64,000 nt of DNA from CAWAHD01 sp963781785 (GCA_963781785.1 CAWAHD010000005.1:3596001-3660000), one strand, 5' to 3'. Counted from the stretch's first letter, positions 38,368 to 48,240 are shown. Numbers and translations are program-made. The notes: generated from the letters alone by a model not told the origin.

Positions 38368-38766
38368 TCATCCTCGGATCGCGACGACAGCGGCCTTCAC
38401 GTCGTCGCTCTCGACTTGCTGGCCGGAAAGGCTCTTCATGGCGATGCCCATCGCCATTCCTTCCTTGGGCGCGGCCTTGATCTGATCGGCGACCGGCGCA
38501 AGCGCTTCTTTGATTTGATCTGCGGTCAAGGTCGGCGGCACCCACTCCCGCAACAGTGCGAGCTCTTCGGGGCTGAAGGTCGTGGGCCCCGACCGGGCCT
38601 CGCGCAAGACTCCCCGCATCTTCTTGATGGCGTCGGCCTCGGACATCTCCTCGCCGGTGCCCAGGGTCAAGCCGGCGATCCAGTAGCGGAGGAAACCCGT
38701 GCGGACGGAGTCTCGGGCCTTCATCGACTCGGTGAGCTGGGCTCGCATTCGCTCCACGATGGTCAT
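38368..38766 (-). CDS. GatB/YqeY domain protein
   Basis: The 132-residue YqeY-type protein shows MKARDSVRTGFLRYWIAGL, ELALLREWVPPTLTADQIKEAL and GMAMGIAMKSLSGQQVESDDVK. The C-terminal helical domain is like the tail of the GatB amidotransferase subunit and may bind tRNA, but YqeY function is unproven. ATG at 38766 has GGGAGGA six bases upstream. Confidence 0.9.
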   Translation of the reverse strand: MTIVERMRAQLTESMKARDSVRTGFLRYWIAGLTLGTGEEMSEADAIKKMRGVLREARSGPTTFSPEELALLREWVPPTLTADQIKEALAPVADQIKAAPKEGMAMGIAMKSLSGQQVESDDVKAAVVAIRG

Positions 38767-38796
38767 CGGTATTCCTCCCTTTGCCGCGGTCTTCAT

Positions 38797-40218
38797 CTAG
38801 CCCGCGGGTGAGGAGCCGTCGAATAGCGGCGCGATCGTTTCGCCCGTACAGAGGCGGATCGGGCGGCCGAGGCGGTCGCGAACTTCGGTCGCCGGGTCGA
38901 TTCCCAGGGCATGGTAAATCGTGGCGGCCAGATCAGCCGGCGTATAAGGACGGCTGGCCGGATAGGCTCCCATCCGATCAGACTGGCCGATCGTCTGCCC
39001 ACCGCGCACGCCCGCGCCGGCGAAGGCCGCCGAAAAGACGGCCGCCCAGTGGTCGCGCCCGTCTCGGGTATTGTTGTTGCCGGTGCTCGAGCCGATCCGC
39101 GGAGTACGGCCAAACTCTCCGGTGACGACGACCAGCGTCTGGTCGAGAAGACCGCGCGATCCCAGGTCGTCGAGCAAGGCCGCCACGCCCTGGTCGGTCG
39201 GCGGCAACAACCGGGTTTTGAGCGATTTGAAGTTGGCGGAGTGTGTATCCCAGGTCTGCACGCGGCCCATGTTCACCTGGACGACGGGCACCCCGGCCTC
39301 CACCAGCCGCCGGGCCAGGAGCAGCGACTGCCCGTACATGTGCCGGCCGTAGCGGTCGCGCTGGCGGGGATCTTCCTGGTTCAAATCAAACGCCCGGGCT
39401 ACCCTTCCCGAGAGCAAAAGCGCGAAAGCCCGGTCCGCTTGATCGGCGAAGGAATCCTTGCCTTTGGCCACCCGCCCAGCCAGTTGATCGACCTGGGAGC
39501 CAACCTGGTCGAGCAGCGACTTCCGCCGGTCGAGTCGCTCCACGCTCAAGCCCGCCGGCAAGGACAGCCCCTCGAACCCAAACGACGCTCGATTGGGATC
39601 TTGACGAACCTGCCACGGGTCATGTCGCGGTCCCAGAAAACCGGCATGCTGGCCGGGCCAGACCAGCGGTCCCTCCATCAAGAAGGTCGGCAGCATCACC
39701 CCGCTCGGTATGCCGTCGGCCCGGGGCCGGATGGCGTCGGTCGCGGCGGCATAGCACGGATAATCGTCGCGGGAGGCGACCTTGTCGAAGAACGCACCTG
39801 GCTGTGAATGGCCGGTCAGTACCTCATGCGTGGCGTTCAGGTGATTCGTGTAATGGTGAGACAACGACCGCACGATCGCCAGCCGGTCGGCCCGGGCGGC
39901 AAGTTGCGGCAAGTGCTCGCAGATGTGTATGCCCGGCACCGCGGTTTCGATCGGCCGAAACTCGCCGCGGATCCCGTCGGGCGTATTCGGCTTCATGTCC
40001 AGCGAGTCGAGGTGGCTCAACCCGCCGGTCAGAAACACCAGGATCACCGATTTGGCGCGCCCCGGCACACCCGCCCCGGGACTACCGGTGTGCCCTCGGG
40101 CGGCTCGAGCGCCCGCGGCCAGCACGTCGGTCAAGCCCAAGCCCAGTAACCCGGAAAAGCCAACCTGAATGAATTCCCGGCGCAAGATCCCCACCGAACG
40201 CTCTGGCGCCTGATTCAT
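38797..40218 (-). CDS. DUF1501 domain protein, Tat-exported
   Basis: The 473-residue protein has a twin-arginine signal (GILRREFIQVGFSGLLGLG) and the sulfatase-like DUF1501 pattern: VILVFLTGGLSHLDSLDMKP, SHHYTNHLNATHEVLTG, VVVTGEFGRTPRI and DHWAAVFSAAFAGAGVRGG. The family is abundant in planctomycetes, often next to DUF1549/DUF1553 cytochrome-like genes, which are absent here. ATG at 40218 has AAGGAA eight to nine bases upstream. The role is unknown; an alkaline-phosphatase-like fold with metal ligands is likely. It lies 31 bp upstream of the yqeY start on the same strand. Confidence 0.92.
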   Translation of the reverse strand: MNQAPERSVGILRREFIQVGFSGLLGLGLTDVLAAGARAARGHTGSPGAGVPGRAKSVILVFLTGGLSHLDSLDMKPNTPDGIRGEFRPIETAVPGIHICEHLPQLAARADRLAIVRSLSHHYTNHLNATHEVLTGHSQPGAFFDKVASRDDYPCYAAATDAIRPRADGIPSGVMLPTFLMEGPLVWPGQHAGFLGPRHDPWQVRQDPNRASFGFEGLSLPAGLSVERLDRRKSLLDQVGSQVDQLAGRVAKGKDSFADQADRAFALLLSGRVARAFDLNQEDPRQRDRYGRHMYGQSLLLARRLVEAGVPVVQVNMGRVQTWDTHSANFKSLKTRLLPPTDQGVAALLDDLGSRGLLDQTLVVVTGEFGRTPRIGSSTGNNNTRDGRDHWAAVFSAAFAGAGVRGGQTIGQSDRMGAYPASRPYTPADLAATIYHALGIDPATEVRDRLGRPIRLCTGETIAPLFDGSSPAG

Positions 40219-40668
40219 CCCCACTATTCCTTCTTTGGTGATCATGTGCACCCAGACCGATTAACCCTGGCATTCCGGTTCAACGGTATTTTAGCAGGAA
40301 TGGGCAACGCCGAATATCGAGCACCGAATCGGCGGAGGAATCACGTCACGATCTACACCCTGCGGTGTCCCTTCGTCGCGCCCTATTTTCGGCACGGACA
40401 TGAGCTCAGCTTCGGTCTTCTTTTCCGTTCTGGAGGGGCGCGCGAAGCTGCGCGGCCCCAAAACGCCGCCGCGGCCGCCGCGGCCTTACAGGCGTTGGAC
40501 TTACGCGTGTCGCCTGAATAATCGGAACCTCGATTTTCTGATGTAATTATTGATTGCAAAGGATGTTACGGCGTGGCGGCTGAATAATCGGAACGTGCTT
40601 GAAACCGGGGTGTGATCATTCTCATTGAAAGAACTCCGGTCTCCGACGCTCCCGGCTTGCCTGTTCGA
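40219..40668. other. intergenic region with a diverged direct repeat
   Basis: This 450-bp gap lies between the DUF1501 start and the mmsA stop. It contains no supported gene. Its distal part carries the repeat pair at 40505-40530 and 40571-40596. Confidence 0.45.
40505..40596. repeat. 26-bp direct repeat pair sharing CTGAATAATCGGAAC
   Basis: The copies at 40505-40530 and 40571-40596 differ at three of 26 positions and share a 15-bp identical core at 40514-40528 and 40580-40594. They are 66 bp apart. They could be binding sites or the end of a lost insertion element. No open frame spans them. Confidence 0.7.
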
Positions 40669-42204
40669 TCAAACCCATCCATCCTTCGGCCCCTCGGCAC
40701 CGAACCAGCGTTCCGTGATCACTTTCTCTCGCGTGTAGAAAGCAACGGAGTCAGCACCCTGTGCATAGAGATCACCGTTAATCGAACTCTTCCAGCCGCC
40801 GAATGGAAAGAACCCCATCGGCGCCGGCACGCCGACATTGATGCCGAGCATCCCGGCCTGAATGCGTTCGCGGAAGGTGCGGGCCGCTGCCCCGGATTGC
40901 GTGAAAAGGGAGGCCGTGTTGCCGTATCGGCTGCGGTTTGTCAACGTGATCGCCGCGTCCAGGTCCGGGGCGCGCATCAGGCTCACCACCGGGCCAAAAA
41001 TCTCCTCCCGGCCGACGAACATCTCCGGTGTCACATCGTCGAAGACCGTCGGGCCGATGAAGCAACCCCGCGGCCTGTGGGCTACGGTTTGGGAACGGCC
41101 GTCGAGGCGAAGCCGGGCTCCTTCCGCCACCCCGCGCTCGATCGCAGCCCGGATCCGCTTTTCCTGATCTCGGTTAACCACGGGACAGAGCGTCGCGGTG
41201 TCGTCCAGGCCGTCTCCCAGCTTGAGCTCACCCGCCGAGCGGATGAAGGCATCGGCGACGGCGTCCTGTCGCACTCGATCGCCGACCGCCACCAGCACGC
41301 TCCCAGCAAGACAGCGCTGTCCCGCAGAGCCGAAGCACGATCCAATCAGGGCGGGCAGACTGCGCTCGAGGTCGGCATCGGGCAGGACGAGCAGATGGTT
41401 CTTCGCTCCGCCGTGTGCCTGAACACGCTTCTTGTGAGCCGCTGCGGTGCGGTAGACCGACTCTGCCACTGCCGACGTGCCGACGAAGGAAACGGCTTGG
41501 ACATGCGGGTTGGCGATGAGCCGTTCGCTGACTTCCTTGCTCCCCTGCACCACGCCGACGACACCCGGCGGCAAGCCGGCATCAGCGAACAGCTCCACGA
41601 GGCGGGTGCCGGTGAGCGGTGCCTTCTCGGCAGGCTTGAGGAGGAAGGTGTTCCCGCAGGCGACGGCGACCGACATCATCCACAGCGGAATCAAGGCCGG
41701 GAAATTGAAGGGCGGAATGCCGACCACCACACCCACAGGTTCGCGGATGGTATGACAGTCGACATCCCGCGAAATGTCGGTCAGAGTCTGTCCCATCAAT
41801 TGGGAGGGAATGCCGCAGGCAAATTCGACGACGTCAAGCCCTCGCCGGAGCGAACCGCGCGCCTCGCTCAACAGCTTGCCGTTTTCGCGGACGATGCTGT
41901 GTGCTACGTCCGAGAAGTTCGTTTCCAGCAGCTCCCGGAACTTGAACAGGACGTGGGCCCGATCCGGCGCTGGAGTGGCGCGCCAGCCAGGGAAGGCTCG
42001 GGCGGCAAGAGCGCATGCCTCGTCCACCTGCTCCGGCGCGGCCTCGCGCACCGGCGCCAGCATCTCGGCCGTGTCCGCCGGATTGTAGATGTCGCGGCTC
42101 GTGTTCCCACGGCCCTCGACCCAGGTTCCGCCGATCAGGTTCTGCGCGGCAGCCGAACGCGAGGATGTTGCAGGCGACCGATCAGAGATAGCAATGGTGA
42201 TCAT
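40669..42204 (-). CDS. mmsA: methylmalonate-semialdehyde dehydrogenase (CoA-acylating)
   Basis: The 511-residue aldehyde dehydrogenase has IGGTWVEG at the start, the cofactor region VVVGIPPFNFPALIP, the Glu-free GGAKNHLLVLPDADLE and the nucleophile Cys in CFGSAGQRCLAGS. Asn replacing the usual Glu base in the GGAKN segment is the mark of the CoA-dependent MmsA group, which oxidises methylmalonate or malonate semialdehyde in valine and inositol breakdown. ATG at 42204 has GGAGG five bases upstream. It appears monocistronic. Confidence 0.92.
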   Translation of the reverse strand: MITIAISDRSPATSSRSAAAQNLIGGTWVEGRGNTSRDIYNPADTAEMLAPVREAAPEQVDEACALAARAFPGWRATPAPDRAHVLFKFRELLETNFSDVAHSIVRENGKLLSEARGSLRRGLDVVEFACGIPSQLMGQTLTDISRDVDCHTIREPVGVVVGIPPFNFPALIPLWMMSVAVACGNTFLLKPAEKAPLTGTRLVELFADAGLPPGVVGVVQGSKEVSERLIANPHVQAVSFVGTSAVAESVYRTAAAHKKRVQAHGGAKNHLLVLPDADLERSLPALIGSCFGSAGQRCLAGSVLVAVGDRVRQDAVADAFIRSAGELKLGDGLDDTATLCPVVNRDQEKRIRAAIERGVAEGARLRLDGRSQTVAHRPRGCFIGPTVFDDVTPEMFVGREEIFGPVVSLMRAPDLDAAITLTNRSRYGNTASLFTQSGAAARTFRERIQAGMLGINVGVPAPMGFFPFGGWKSSINGDLYAQGADSVAFYTREKVITERWFGAEGPKDGWV

Positions 42205-42293
42205 GAAGTCCTCCGGAAGCTCGAGAGTCCGCTCTGCGGCCAAGCAGCCTTGCCTGGGCTCGACGAATCAGACCAGAACTGCAGGGGTAGCAC

Positions 42294-42890
42294 CTAATCC
42301 TGTTCACCGAGAGTTTGGGCGTACGTTTTGCCGTACGGATAGAAGAGTTCCTTGCGGCCTTGCTGCCACGCCGCTCTGAGATCTGGGGTTGTGATGTCCC
42401 AGTCCGGCCGGCATTTCTTGGTAACGGCACGGAGGTCCTGCCGGAGCTCTTCCAGCGTCGGCCGGCCCAAGAACCAGTAGCCGTTGTAAATCTTAAAAAT
42501 GACAAGACCGGGCTCGAGCACAATCGTGTGCGGAATCATCGGGTTGTGGCCCGGATCCGTGTACTCGGCGATGTCGAGATCTTTTTGGATTTTGCGACCC
42601 GCGTCGGAGAGAAAAGGCCAGTGCGCGCCGATTCCGGAGCGAAACTCATTCGTCTCGGTGATGTTGTCCGTGCTGATCGTGACCAGCCGGCAATAGCCTA
42701 CCTCGAGCTCACTGTGAAGTTGAACAAGTCCTTCGTGCTGCCGGCGATCCTTGGGACAATAACCTCCGCGGCTGAGAACGAGAACCATCGGATGTGTTCC
42801 TTGGAGTTCCGAGAGCTTCCGACGCTTCGTCGTGTGATCGGTAAGCTCGTAATCGGGGAACACAGCTCCTGAAACAATATCAGATCGCAT
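42294..42890 (-). CDS. redoxin/peroxiredoxin-like protein
   Basis: The 198-residue thioredoxin-fold protein shows FPDYELTDHTTKRRKLSEL, then MVLVLSRGGYCPKDRRQHE with a peroxidatic-like Cys in the YCPKDRRQ motif, VTISTDNITETNEF and PHTIVLEPGLVIFKIYNGYW. It resembles AhpC/TSA-like redoxins that reduce peroxides, although the classical PxxxTxxC is altered to RGGYC. ATG at 42890 has GAGGA six bases upstream. The longer frame upstream is not supported. Confidence 0.8.
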   Translation of the reverse strand: MRSDIVSGAVFPDYELTDHTTKRRKLSELQGTHPMVLVLSRGGYCPKDRRQHEGLVQLHSELEVGYCRLVTISTDNITETNEFRSGIGAHWPFLSDAGRKIQKDLDIAEYTDPGHNPMIPHTIVLEPGLVIFKIYNGYWFLGRPTLEELRQDLRAVTKKCRPDWDITTPDLRAAWQQGRKELFYPYGKTYAQTLGEQD

Positions 42891-43141
42891 ATCCAGTCCT
42901 CGACCGTTGGACGTGCACCGACAGCGTGACGAGTCGATGGTTCGGTGCGCCTTGCTTCCGATCATCGTCTTCTCGATGTCGATTATCATATCTTCCCGGA
43001 GACGCGAGCAGCTAATCAACAGGTTTCCCGCCGCCGGAGGCGCGAGCGGCTCGGGATCATCCATCACCGACCCGGAAATCAACCCGCACTCGCAGAATAT
43101 GGCAAACTCCGGTCCGGCAAGACCAGCGCAGCGAAACTGGC

Positions 43142-45115
43142 TCACTTCCCGGGATCGGTCCCACCAGCACCCGTTTTCGCCGATTGCCCGCCGGAGAGAT
43201 CCCATATCAAAGCGGTCGTATCGTCGCTGCCGGATGCCAGTTTTGTGCCGTCAGGAGAGAACGCCAAGCAACCAACCCGCGCCTGATGCCCGACGAAGCT
43301 GCGCCGCTGATGCATCGAGGCGGTCTCCCAGAGTCGGATCGCGCTGGCATCCGCCGTCGCCAACATTCGGCCATCGGGGGAAAAGGCGGCCGCCGCAGTC
43401 CAGGCGATTTGCTCGATTTTCCGTTTGTCCTTACCAGTCATCGCATCGATCAACAGGAAGCACTTGTGCCCATTGGCGGCGAGCAGCCGGCCGTCGGCCG
43501 AGATCGCCAGAATGGAAGCGTCGCTGTCGGTGGACCGCAGTTCCTTTCCGGTCCGCGCATCCCAAATGACGATCGGCCCCGTGCGTTTTTTGCTGTCGAC
43601 GGCGATGGTTCGGCCATCGCGGGCCACCGCGAAGGGCAAGTCACGTCGAAAGCTGGATGAAAGGGGATCGGGACCCTTCGTGAAGTGCTGCGGTAAAAGC
43701 TTGCCGGTCGATGCGTCCCAAACGGTCAATTGTGCGTTAACATCGCAAACCAAGAGCGGCGGCTCGCCTGCCAGGAAGTCGATCCAGCTATTGGTGGGAT
43801 TGGTTTCCACAGCGAGCTTTTGTATCCGCTTCGCGGTCCTGACGTCCCACAGGCTGACCGAATCGTCTTCGGCCGTCGTTGCCAACGTGCGGCCGTCCGG
43901 CGAAAATGCGACCGAACCTGCTTTCCCCTGGAAATCCTTGAGGGGTTTGCCGGTTGACGCGTCCCAAAGCCGGAATTCAGATTCCGCACTGGCCGTCACC
44001 AGGCTCTTGCAGTCCGGCGAAAACTCCACGCGGCGTACGGGCAGAGCATGCCCTGCGAAGGGAGCCACCGCAGCGCCGGTTTTCAGGTCGAACAGCCGAA
44101 CTTCGTGGTCATCGGTGATCGCGGCGACCCGTTTTCCGTCGGGCGTCATGGCCAGGTGATGCATCTCGGCCGGCATGGGGAAATGCCGTTTTTCTCTGCC
44201 GTCGGCCGTATCCAATACGCTAAGTTCCTGCCGAATCGTGTACAGTTCCGATCCGTCAGGTGAAAACGCGATTGAGGCTGATACATCATTTCTGGGAGTC
44301 GTATGCCAACGCTCCTTGCCCGACGTCAGGTCCCACAAGTAGATCGCGCCCGTGAATGTCCCGCAGGCCAACAGTTTGCCATCCCGCGAGAAAGAAACCG
44401 TCAAGCCGTAATTCTCGGCAATCGAAAACCGCGTCGACTCTTTGCCCGACGATAAATCCCAAACGCGAACCGTGCCATCCATCGCACACGACGCGAGCTG
44501 CTTGCCGTCCACGGACGAAGCGATTCGAAAGATCCGCGCTCGGTGGCCCTTGAGCAACGTTCCCGCTTCACCGCTTGGGACCTTGAACAGTCGAATGTCT
44601 CTGCCGTTTTCATCCGCAGCCAGTGTTTTGCCCGGGCCGACGAAAGTGATCGTCGTATCCCCGATGGAGTCGTCTCTTCCATCTTTTATCGAAATGCGTT
44701 GGCCGGTAGCCATGTCCCAGACCGCCGTCTTGCCGTCGCCGCCGCCCGAAGCAAACAGGGATTCGTCGGCGGAGAACGCGACGGTGCGGACGACATGAGC
44801 ATGGGCGTTCAGGCGATGTAGCGCCTGGCCGGTCGTGGAATCGAATATCACGAGCGGACTGCCCATCGGCGGACCAAAGCAGGATCCGCCCACCGCCAGG
44901 TATCGGCCAGTGGGCGAGCAAGTCAGCGAGTAGGCCTTGCCGCCCAGACGAAAACGAAGCGTGCCGATTCGAGCCAGCGCGCCCTCCGGCAGTTCGTCGT
45001 CGTGCTGTTCTGTCTTGGGAGCATTTTGCTGCACGAAACTACGATCAGTCGTGCTGAGAATCAGTGCAAGGACAGCCAGTGTTGGCGAGACAGGTCGAAA
45101 GCATCGCGAGAACAT
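43142..45115 (-). CDS. secreted WD40-repeat protein
   Basis: The 657-residue protein has a signal peptide (PVSPTLAVLALILSTTDRS) and about 12 WD40 blades, each with an FSPDG-type strand and WD ending: AVWDMATGQRIS, VRVWDLSSGKES, IYLWDLTSGKER, VRLFDLKTGAAV, FRLWDASTGKPL, VSLWDVRTAKRI and ALIWDLSGGQS. It should form one or two beta-propellers for protein binding in the periplasm or at the surface. ATG at 45115 has GGTGGGA eight bases before it. The frame upstream runs into a transposase remnant and is not part of the gene. Confidence 0.9.
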   Translation of the reverse strand: MFSRCFRPVSPTLAVLALILSTTDRSFVQQNAPKTEQHDDELPEGALARIGTLRFRLGGKAYSLTCSPTGRYLAVGGSCFGPPMGSPLVIFDSTTGQALHRLNAHAHVVRTVAFSADESLFASGGGDGKTAVWDMATGQRISIKDGRDDSIGDTTITFVGPGKTLAADENGRDIRLFKVPSGEAGTLLKGHRARIFRIASSVDGKQLASCAMDGTVRVWDLSSGKESTRFSIAENYGLTVSFSRDGKLLACGTFTGAIYLWDLTSGKERWHTTPRNDVSASIAFSPDGSELYTIRQELSVLDTADGREKRHFPMPAEMHHLAMTPDGKRVAAITDDHEVRLFDLKTGAAVAPFAGHALPVRRVEFSPDCKSLVTASAESEFRLWDASTGKPLKDFQGKAGSVAFSPDGRTLATTAEDDSVSLWDVRTAKRIQKLAVETNPTNSWIDFLAGEPPLLVCDVNAQLTVWDASTGKLLPQHFTKGPDPLSSSFRRDLPFAVARDGRTIAVDSKKRTGPIVIWDARTGKELRSTDSDASILAISADGRLLAANGHKCFLLIDAMTGKDKRKIEQIAWTAAAAFSPDGRMLATADASAIRLWETASMHQRRSFVGHQARVGCLAFSPDGTKLASGSDDTTALIWDLSGGQSAKTGAGGTDPGK

Positions 45116-45479
45116 GAGGATTTCCCACCAAGTAATTGAACACCTCTCGCTGAACACGACCGGGAGAATTGCGATGGCTCTGTGAGAGCGGTCATGATCA
45201 TTCACCCACTTCCGATCACGATAATCCAAGTACGACGTGTTCTGCAAAGGGCGGTCGTACCGGTGGCCTTTTCTCTTCTGCCTCGGATCGTCGTTCCGTT
45301 CCCGCTTGTGTCTCGGTGGCGGAACGGGGAGCGCACCGATGATCTCGCTCAGACCCCCTTTGAGCACGAAACACTCTTCTGTGGCGAGCCTCAACGACGT
45401 TGCCCGCGAAGCCTCGTCAAGCTCTCGATGTTTCCGGGCAATCTTCTCGTCCATTTCCGCCCTCAACGCCGCGGCCTTG

Positions 45480-45547
45480 AGCGACTTCCCTGCCATGACG
45501 CAAACCTTGATAATCTTCTTGTGGAGGTCGACGCCGATCGAGCTCAT
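45480..45547 (-). mobile_element. IS110-family transposase remnant (N-terminal about 22 codons)
   Basis: From ATG 45547 the frame reads SSIGVDLHKKIIKVCVMAG, which matches the start of IS110-type DEDD transposases including the first Asp in GVDLHKK. The similarity ends within about 22 codons. The following residues are helical, charged and unrelated, and the frame continues open into the WD40 gene. It is a truncated copy, not a working element. Confidence 0.65.
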
Positions 45548-45618
45548 CGCAGGGCCCCGAGTTTGGGGGAGCAAAATGTGGGTGTCTTGATACCCAGGGT
45601 GACGCGGCGAATTCCTGG

Positions 45619-45866
45619 GTGTCTGGAATGAATGGCACGAGGTTAAGCGGAAGTTCTAACCTTTTAATGAGTTGCGGCAAGAACTCTCGGATCTCTTCCG
45701 GTCGAGCTTTCATATCACAAGTCGTCAATGATCGATGCGCCCTTGAAAACAAGGGCTCCACATGAAGCACGCCGACGATCCGCCCGATGAGTCCGAAATC
45801 TCGCATTTCACAAGCTCAAATGAACAAGCAGCTTACGAATAACCTCGTGCCATTCGTGTCTGGAAT
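45619..45866. mobile_element. MITE-like element with 16-bp terminal inverted repeats and 11-bp flanking direct repeats
   Basis: GAATGGCACGAGGTTA at 45630-45645 and its exact reverse complement at 45840-45855 bound a 226-bp segment. Immediately outside each end is the same 11-mer GTGTCTGGAAT (45619-45629 and 45856-45866). Perfect terminal inverted repeats next to a perfect direct repeat is the signature of a small non-autonomous transposon with target duplication. The interior has no transposase. One caveat: an 11-bp duplication is longer than most IS families make. Confidence 0.7.
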
Positions 45867-46211
45867 CGCGAGTTTAACCGTTCACAATTTGCCCCGACCA
45901 CGACGGCGATGAGACGGCGAACCACGTCAAGGCTTTGATCCGCATGTTTGGGTGTCTTGCCTTTGGCTGTCTTCTTAAACGCGTTGAGGGATTCAAATCC
46001 ACGACATCCTGCATGAAATCGAAGAACCGAGGGCGTGGCGTTAGCGTAGAAGCGGATAGAGGGTTGGCACCGACCGGCACGAACGGCGGGTCCGACCCTG
46101 GCGAAATGGGGATGATTGCATCCAGGAGCGATTGCTACTCAAGCGCAGCATCCATGCGGCTAAACGCTGGATAGCACACTTGGGCGTTGCACCTCATAGT
46201 GGGAGGCGGCC
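45867..46211. other. intergenic region before the Gly-rich gene
   Basis: 345 bp with no supported gene or repeat. The segment just before 46212 contains GGGAGGCGG, a probable ribosome binding site for the next gene. Confidence 0.4.
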
Positions 46212-48240
46212 ATGAAATCCCAACTCAGGACCTTCGTGACTTTTCTGATGGTTTTTCTGACGTCTCTCGGTGCCGGCGCGGGCATGGTGGAAGCTGCCCA
46301 TGGTGGCGGCGGGCACGGTGGCGGCGGGCACGGTGGCGGTGGCCATGGCGGCGGCGGGGGTGGCTTCCGTGGCGGGGGTGGCGGGGGTGGCTTCCGTGGC
46401 GGTGGCTTTGGAGGTGCCCGAATGGGCGGTGGCGGGTTTCGTCCCGGTGGAATGATGCGCGCGCCTGCAATGGGGGCGCCCGCGGGTTCGCGCCAGGGGG
46501 AATGGGGCGCGGAATGGCAATGCCGCGCTCGAGCGGCATGGGCGCTCGCTACGGCCTGGGTGCCCGGGCACCGATCAACATGGGAGCTCGGACCGGCGGA
46601 ATGCGCATGGGTGGCTACGGGACGACCGGCCGTGGCATGACCGGGGCGCGCAATGCCTACGGCATCGGTGCTCGGCCATCGATTAACTCCGGTATGATGG
46701 CCAGGAATCCCTATGGTCTCGGCGGTCGAGCGCCGATCAACACGGCTGCTCGTTTCGGCACATCATCCGGCTTGGGCCGGACAGGGCTCAATGCCACATC
46801 CCTGAATCGCAGCGGGCTCTCCAATAATGGTCTCTCCGGCAACCGGGGCAATTACGGCGGGGCCGGCTCTGGTTACGGGGGATATGGGCGCGGCGCTGGT
46901 TACGGGGGATATGGGCGCGGCTCCGGATACGGGGGATACGGGCGCGGCTCCGGATACGGGGGATATGGGCGCGGTTATGGTGCTGGGTATGGCAACGCCG
47001 GGTACGGGTATGGCGGATTGGGGGGTTACGGGCTTGGCGGCCTCGGATACGGCGGCCTCGGATACGGCGGCTTCGGGTCCGGTTTATTGCTGGGGAGCCT
47101 GCTCGGCTTCGGGCTCGGCGGTTTCGGTGGCGGGTACGGTGGGTATGGTGGCTACGGCGGGTACGGCGGTGGATATGGCGGATACGGTGGCGGCTATGGC
47201 GGGTATGGTGGGTACGGCTACGGCGGCTATGCGCCATGGATGTATGGCTCGTCGCTCTATGACTGGGGATACTCGAATTATTACAACCCGTACTATGGAA
47301 CCGGGTATGGCTTGGGGAGTATGGCTGCCGTGCAGCCGAGTTCCTACGACTATTCCCAGCCGATCAGCACCACGAGCCCGGCACCTCAGCCTGGAATCGT
47401 TGACCAAGCGGTTACGAGCTTTGATTCGGCCCGCGACGCTTTCAGGAGCGGCGATTACGCCCGGGCTCTGACACTGGTCGACCAGGCGATCAAAGAGATG
47501 CCCAACGACTCGGTGCTGCACGAGTTCCGGGCGTTGACCTTGTTCGCTTTGCAGCGCTACGACGAGGCGGCGGCGGCGCTCTATCCCGTGCTCTCAGTCG
47601 GGCGGGGCTGGGACTGGACGACCCTCGCCGGCTTCTATCCCAGTACGTCGGTTTACACCGGCCAGCTCCGTGCGCTGGAGAATTACTGCGATCAGAACGC
47701 CGGATCGTCCTCCGCCCAGTTCGTGCTGGCGTACCAGTATCTGACGGAAGGATACAACGACGCCGCACTCCAGCAGCTCAAGCGAGTCGTCGCTCTGCAG
47801 CCCAAGGACACGCTCTCGGCGAGCTTGATTCGACAGCTTGACCCGACTGCCAAGACGACCTCCGCGTCGGGATCGGCTCAGCCCGCGTCATCGCCGCCGG
47901 CGCCTGGTGCGAGACGGCTCGTCCCGACCGTTCACAGGTCGGCAGTGCCCGCGAAGGAAGGGCGCTTGGAGGGTGTATGGAGCGCAAAGCCAGATGAGCA
48001 GACTTCCGTAACGCTGACTTTCCAGGACGCGGGGCACTTCACCTGGAAGGTCGCCCATCAGGGACAGAGCCGGGCGCTCCAGGGAAAGATGGTCTACGGA
48101 AACGGGATCTTGACGCTGACCCAGGAGCAAGTGCTCCCATTGTGGGTAACGTGACCTGGCAGGACGAGACGCATTTCACCTTCAAAGTGCCCGGCGCCGG
48201 TCCGGAAGACCCGGGGCTTGCCTTTGCCAAGTCTTCCTGA
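46212..48240 (+). pseudogene. secreted Gly/Tyr-rich TPR protein, two frameshifts
   Basis: ATG at 46212 follows GGGAGGCGGCC and starts a signal peptide (LRTFVTFLMVFLTSLGAGAGM). Gly/His-rich runs follow. A frame change near 46480 leads to an Arg/Ala/Gly section, tandem GYGGYGRGS repeats, a Tyr/Gly-rich stretch (YGGYGGGYGGYGG) and a C-terminal TPR-like domain (FRSGDYARALTLVDQAIKEM, FALQRYDEAAAALYP, QFVLAYQYLTEGYNDAAL). A final beta-rich domain (GVWSAKPDEQTSVTLTFQDA) completes its end only after a second frame change near 48135, giving WQDETHFTFKVPGAGPED to 48240. Probably cell-surface or periplasmic; function unknown. Confidence 0.8.
46871..46978 (+). repeat. four tandem 27-bp units inside the Gly-rich gene
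   Basis: Each unit encodes GYGGYGRG plus A, S, S and Y in turn. The copies differ by only a few bases each. They could expand or contract by slippage or recombination. Confidence 0.8.

Noticed and set aside
45116..45480. N-terminal extension of the WD40 protein
   Set aside because: A signal peptide with its own ribosome binding site begins at 45115; the extension starts in an IS110 remnant.
46300..47230. Repetitive DNA that could look like a CRISPR array
   Set aside because: The repeats are codon-periodic, encode Gly/Tyr-rich protein and have no unique spacers of constant length.
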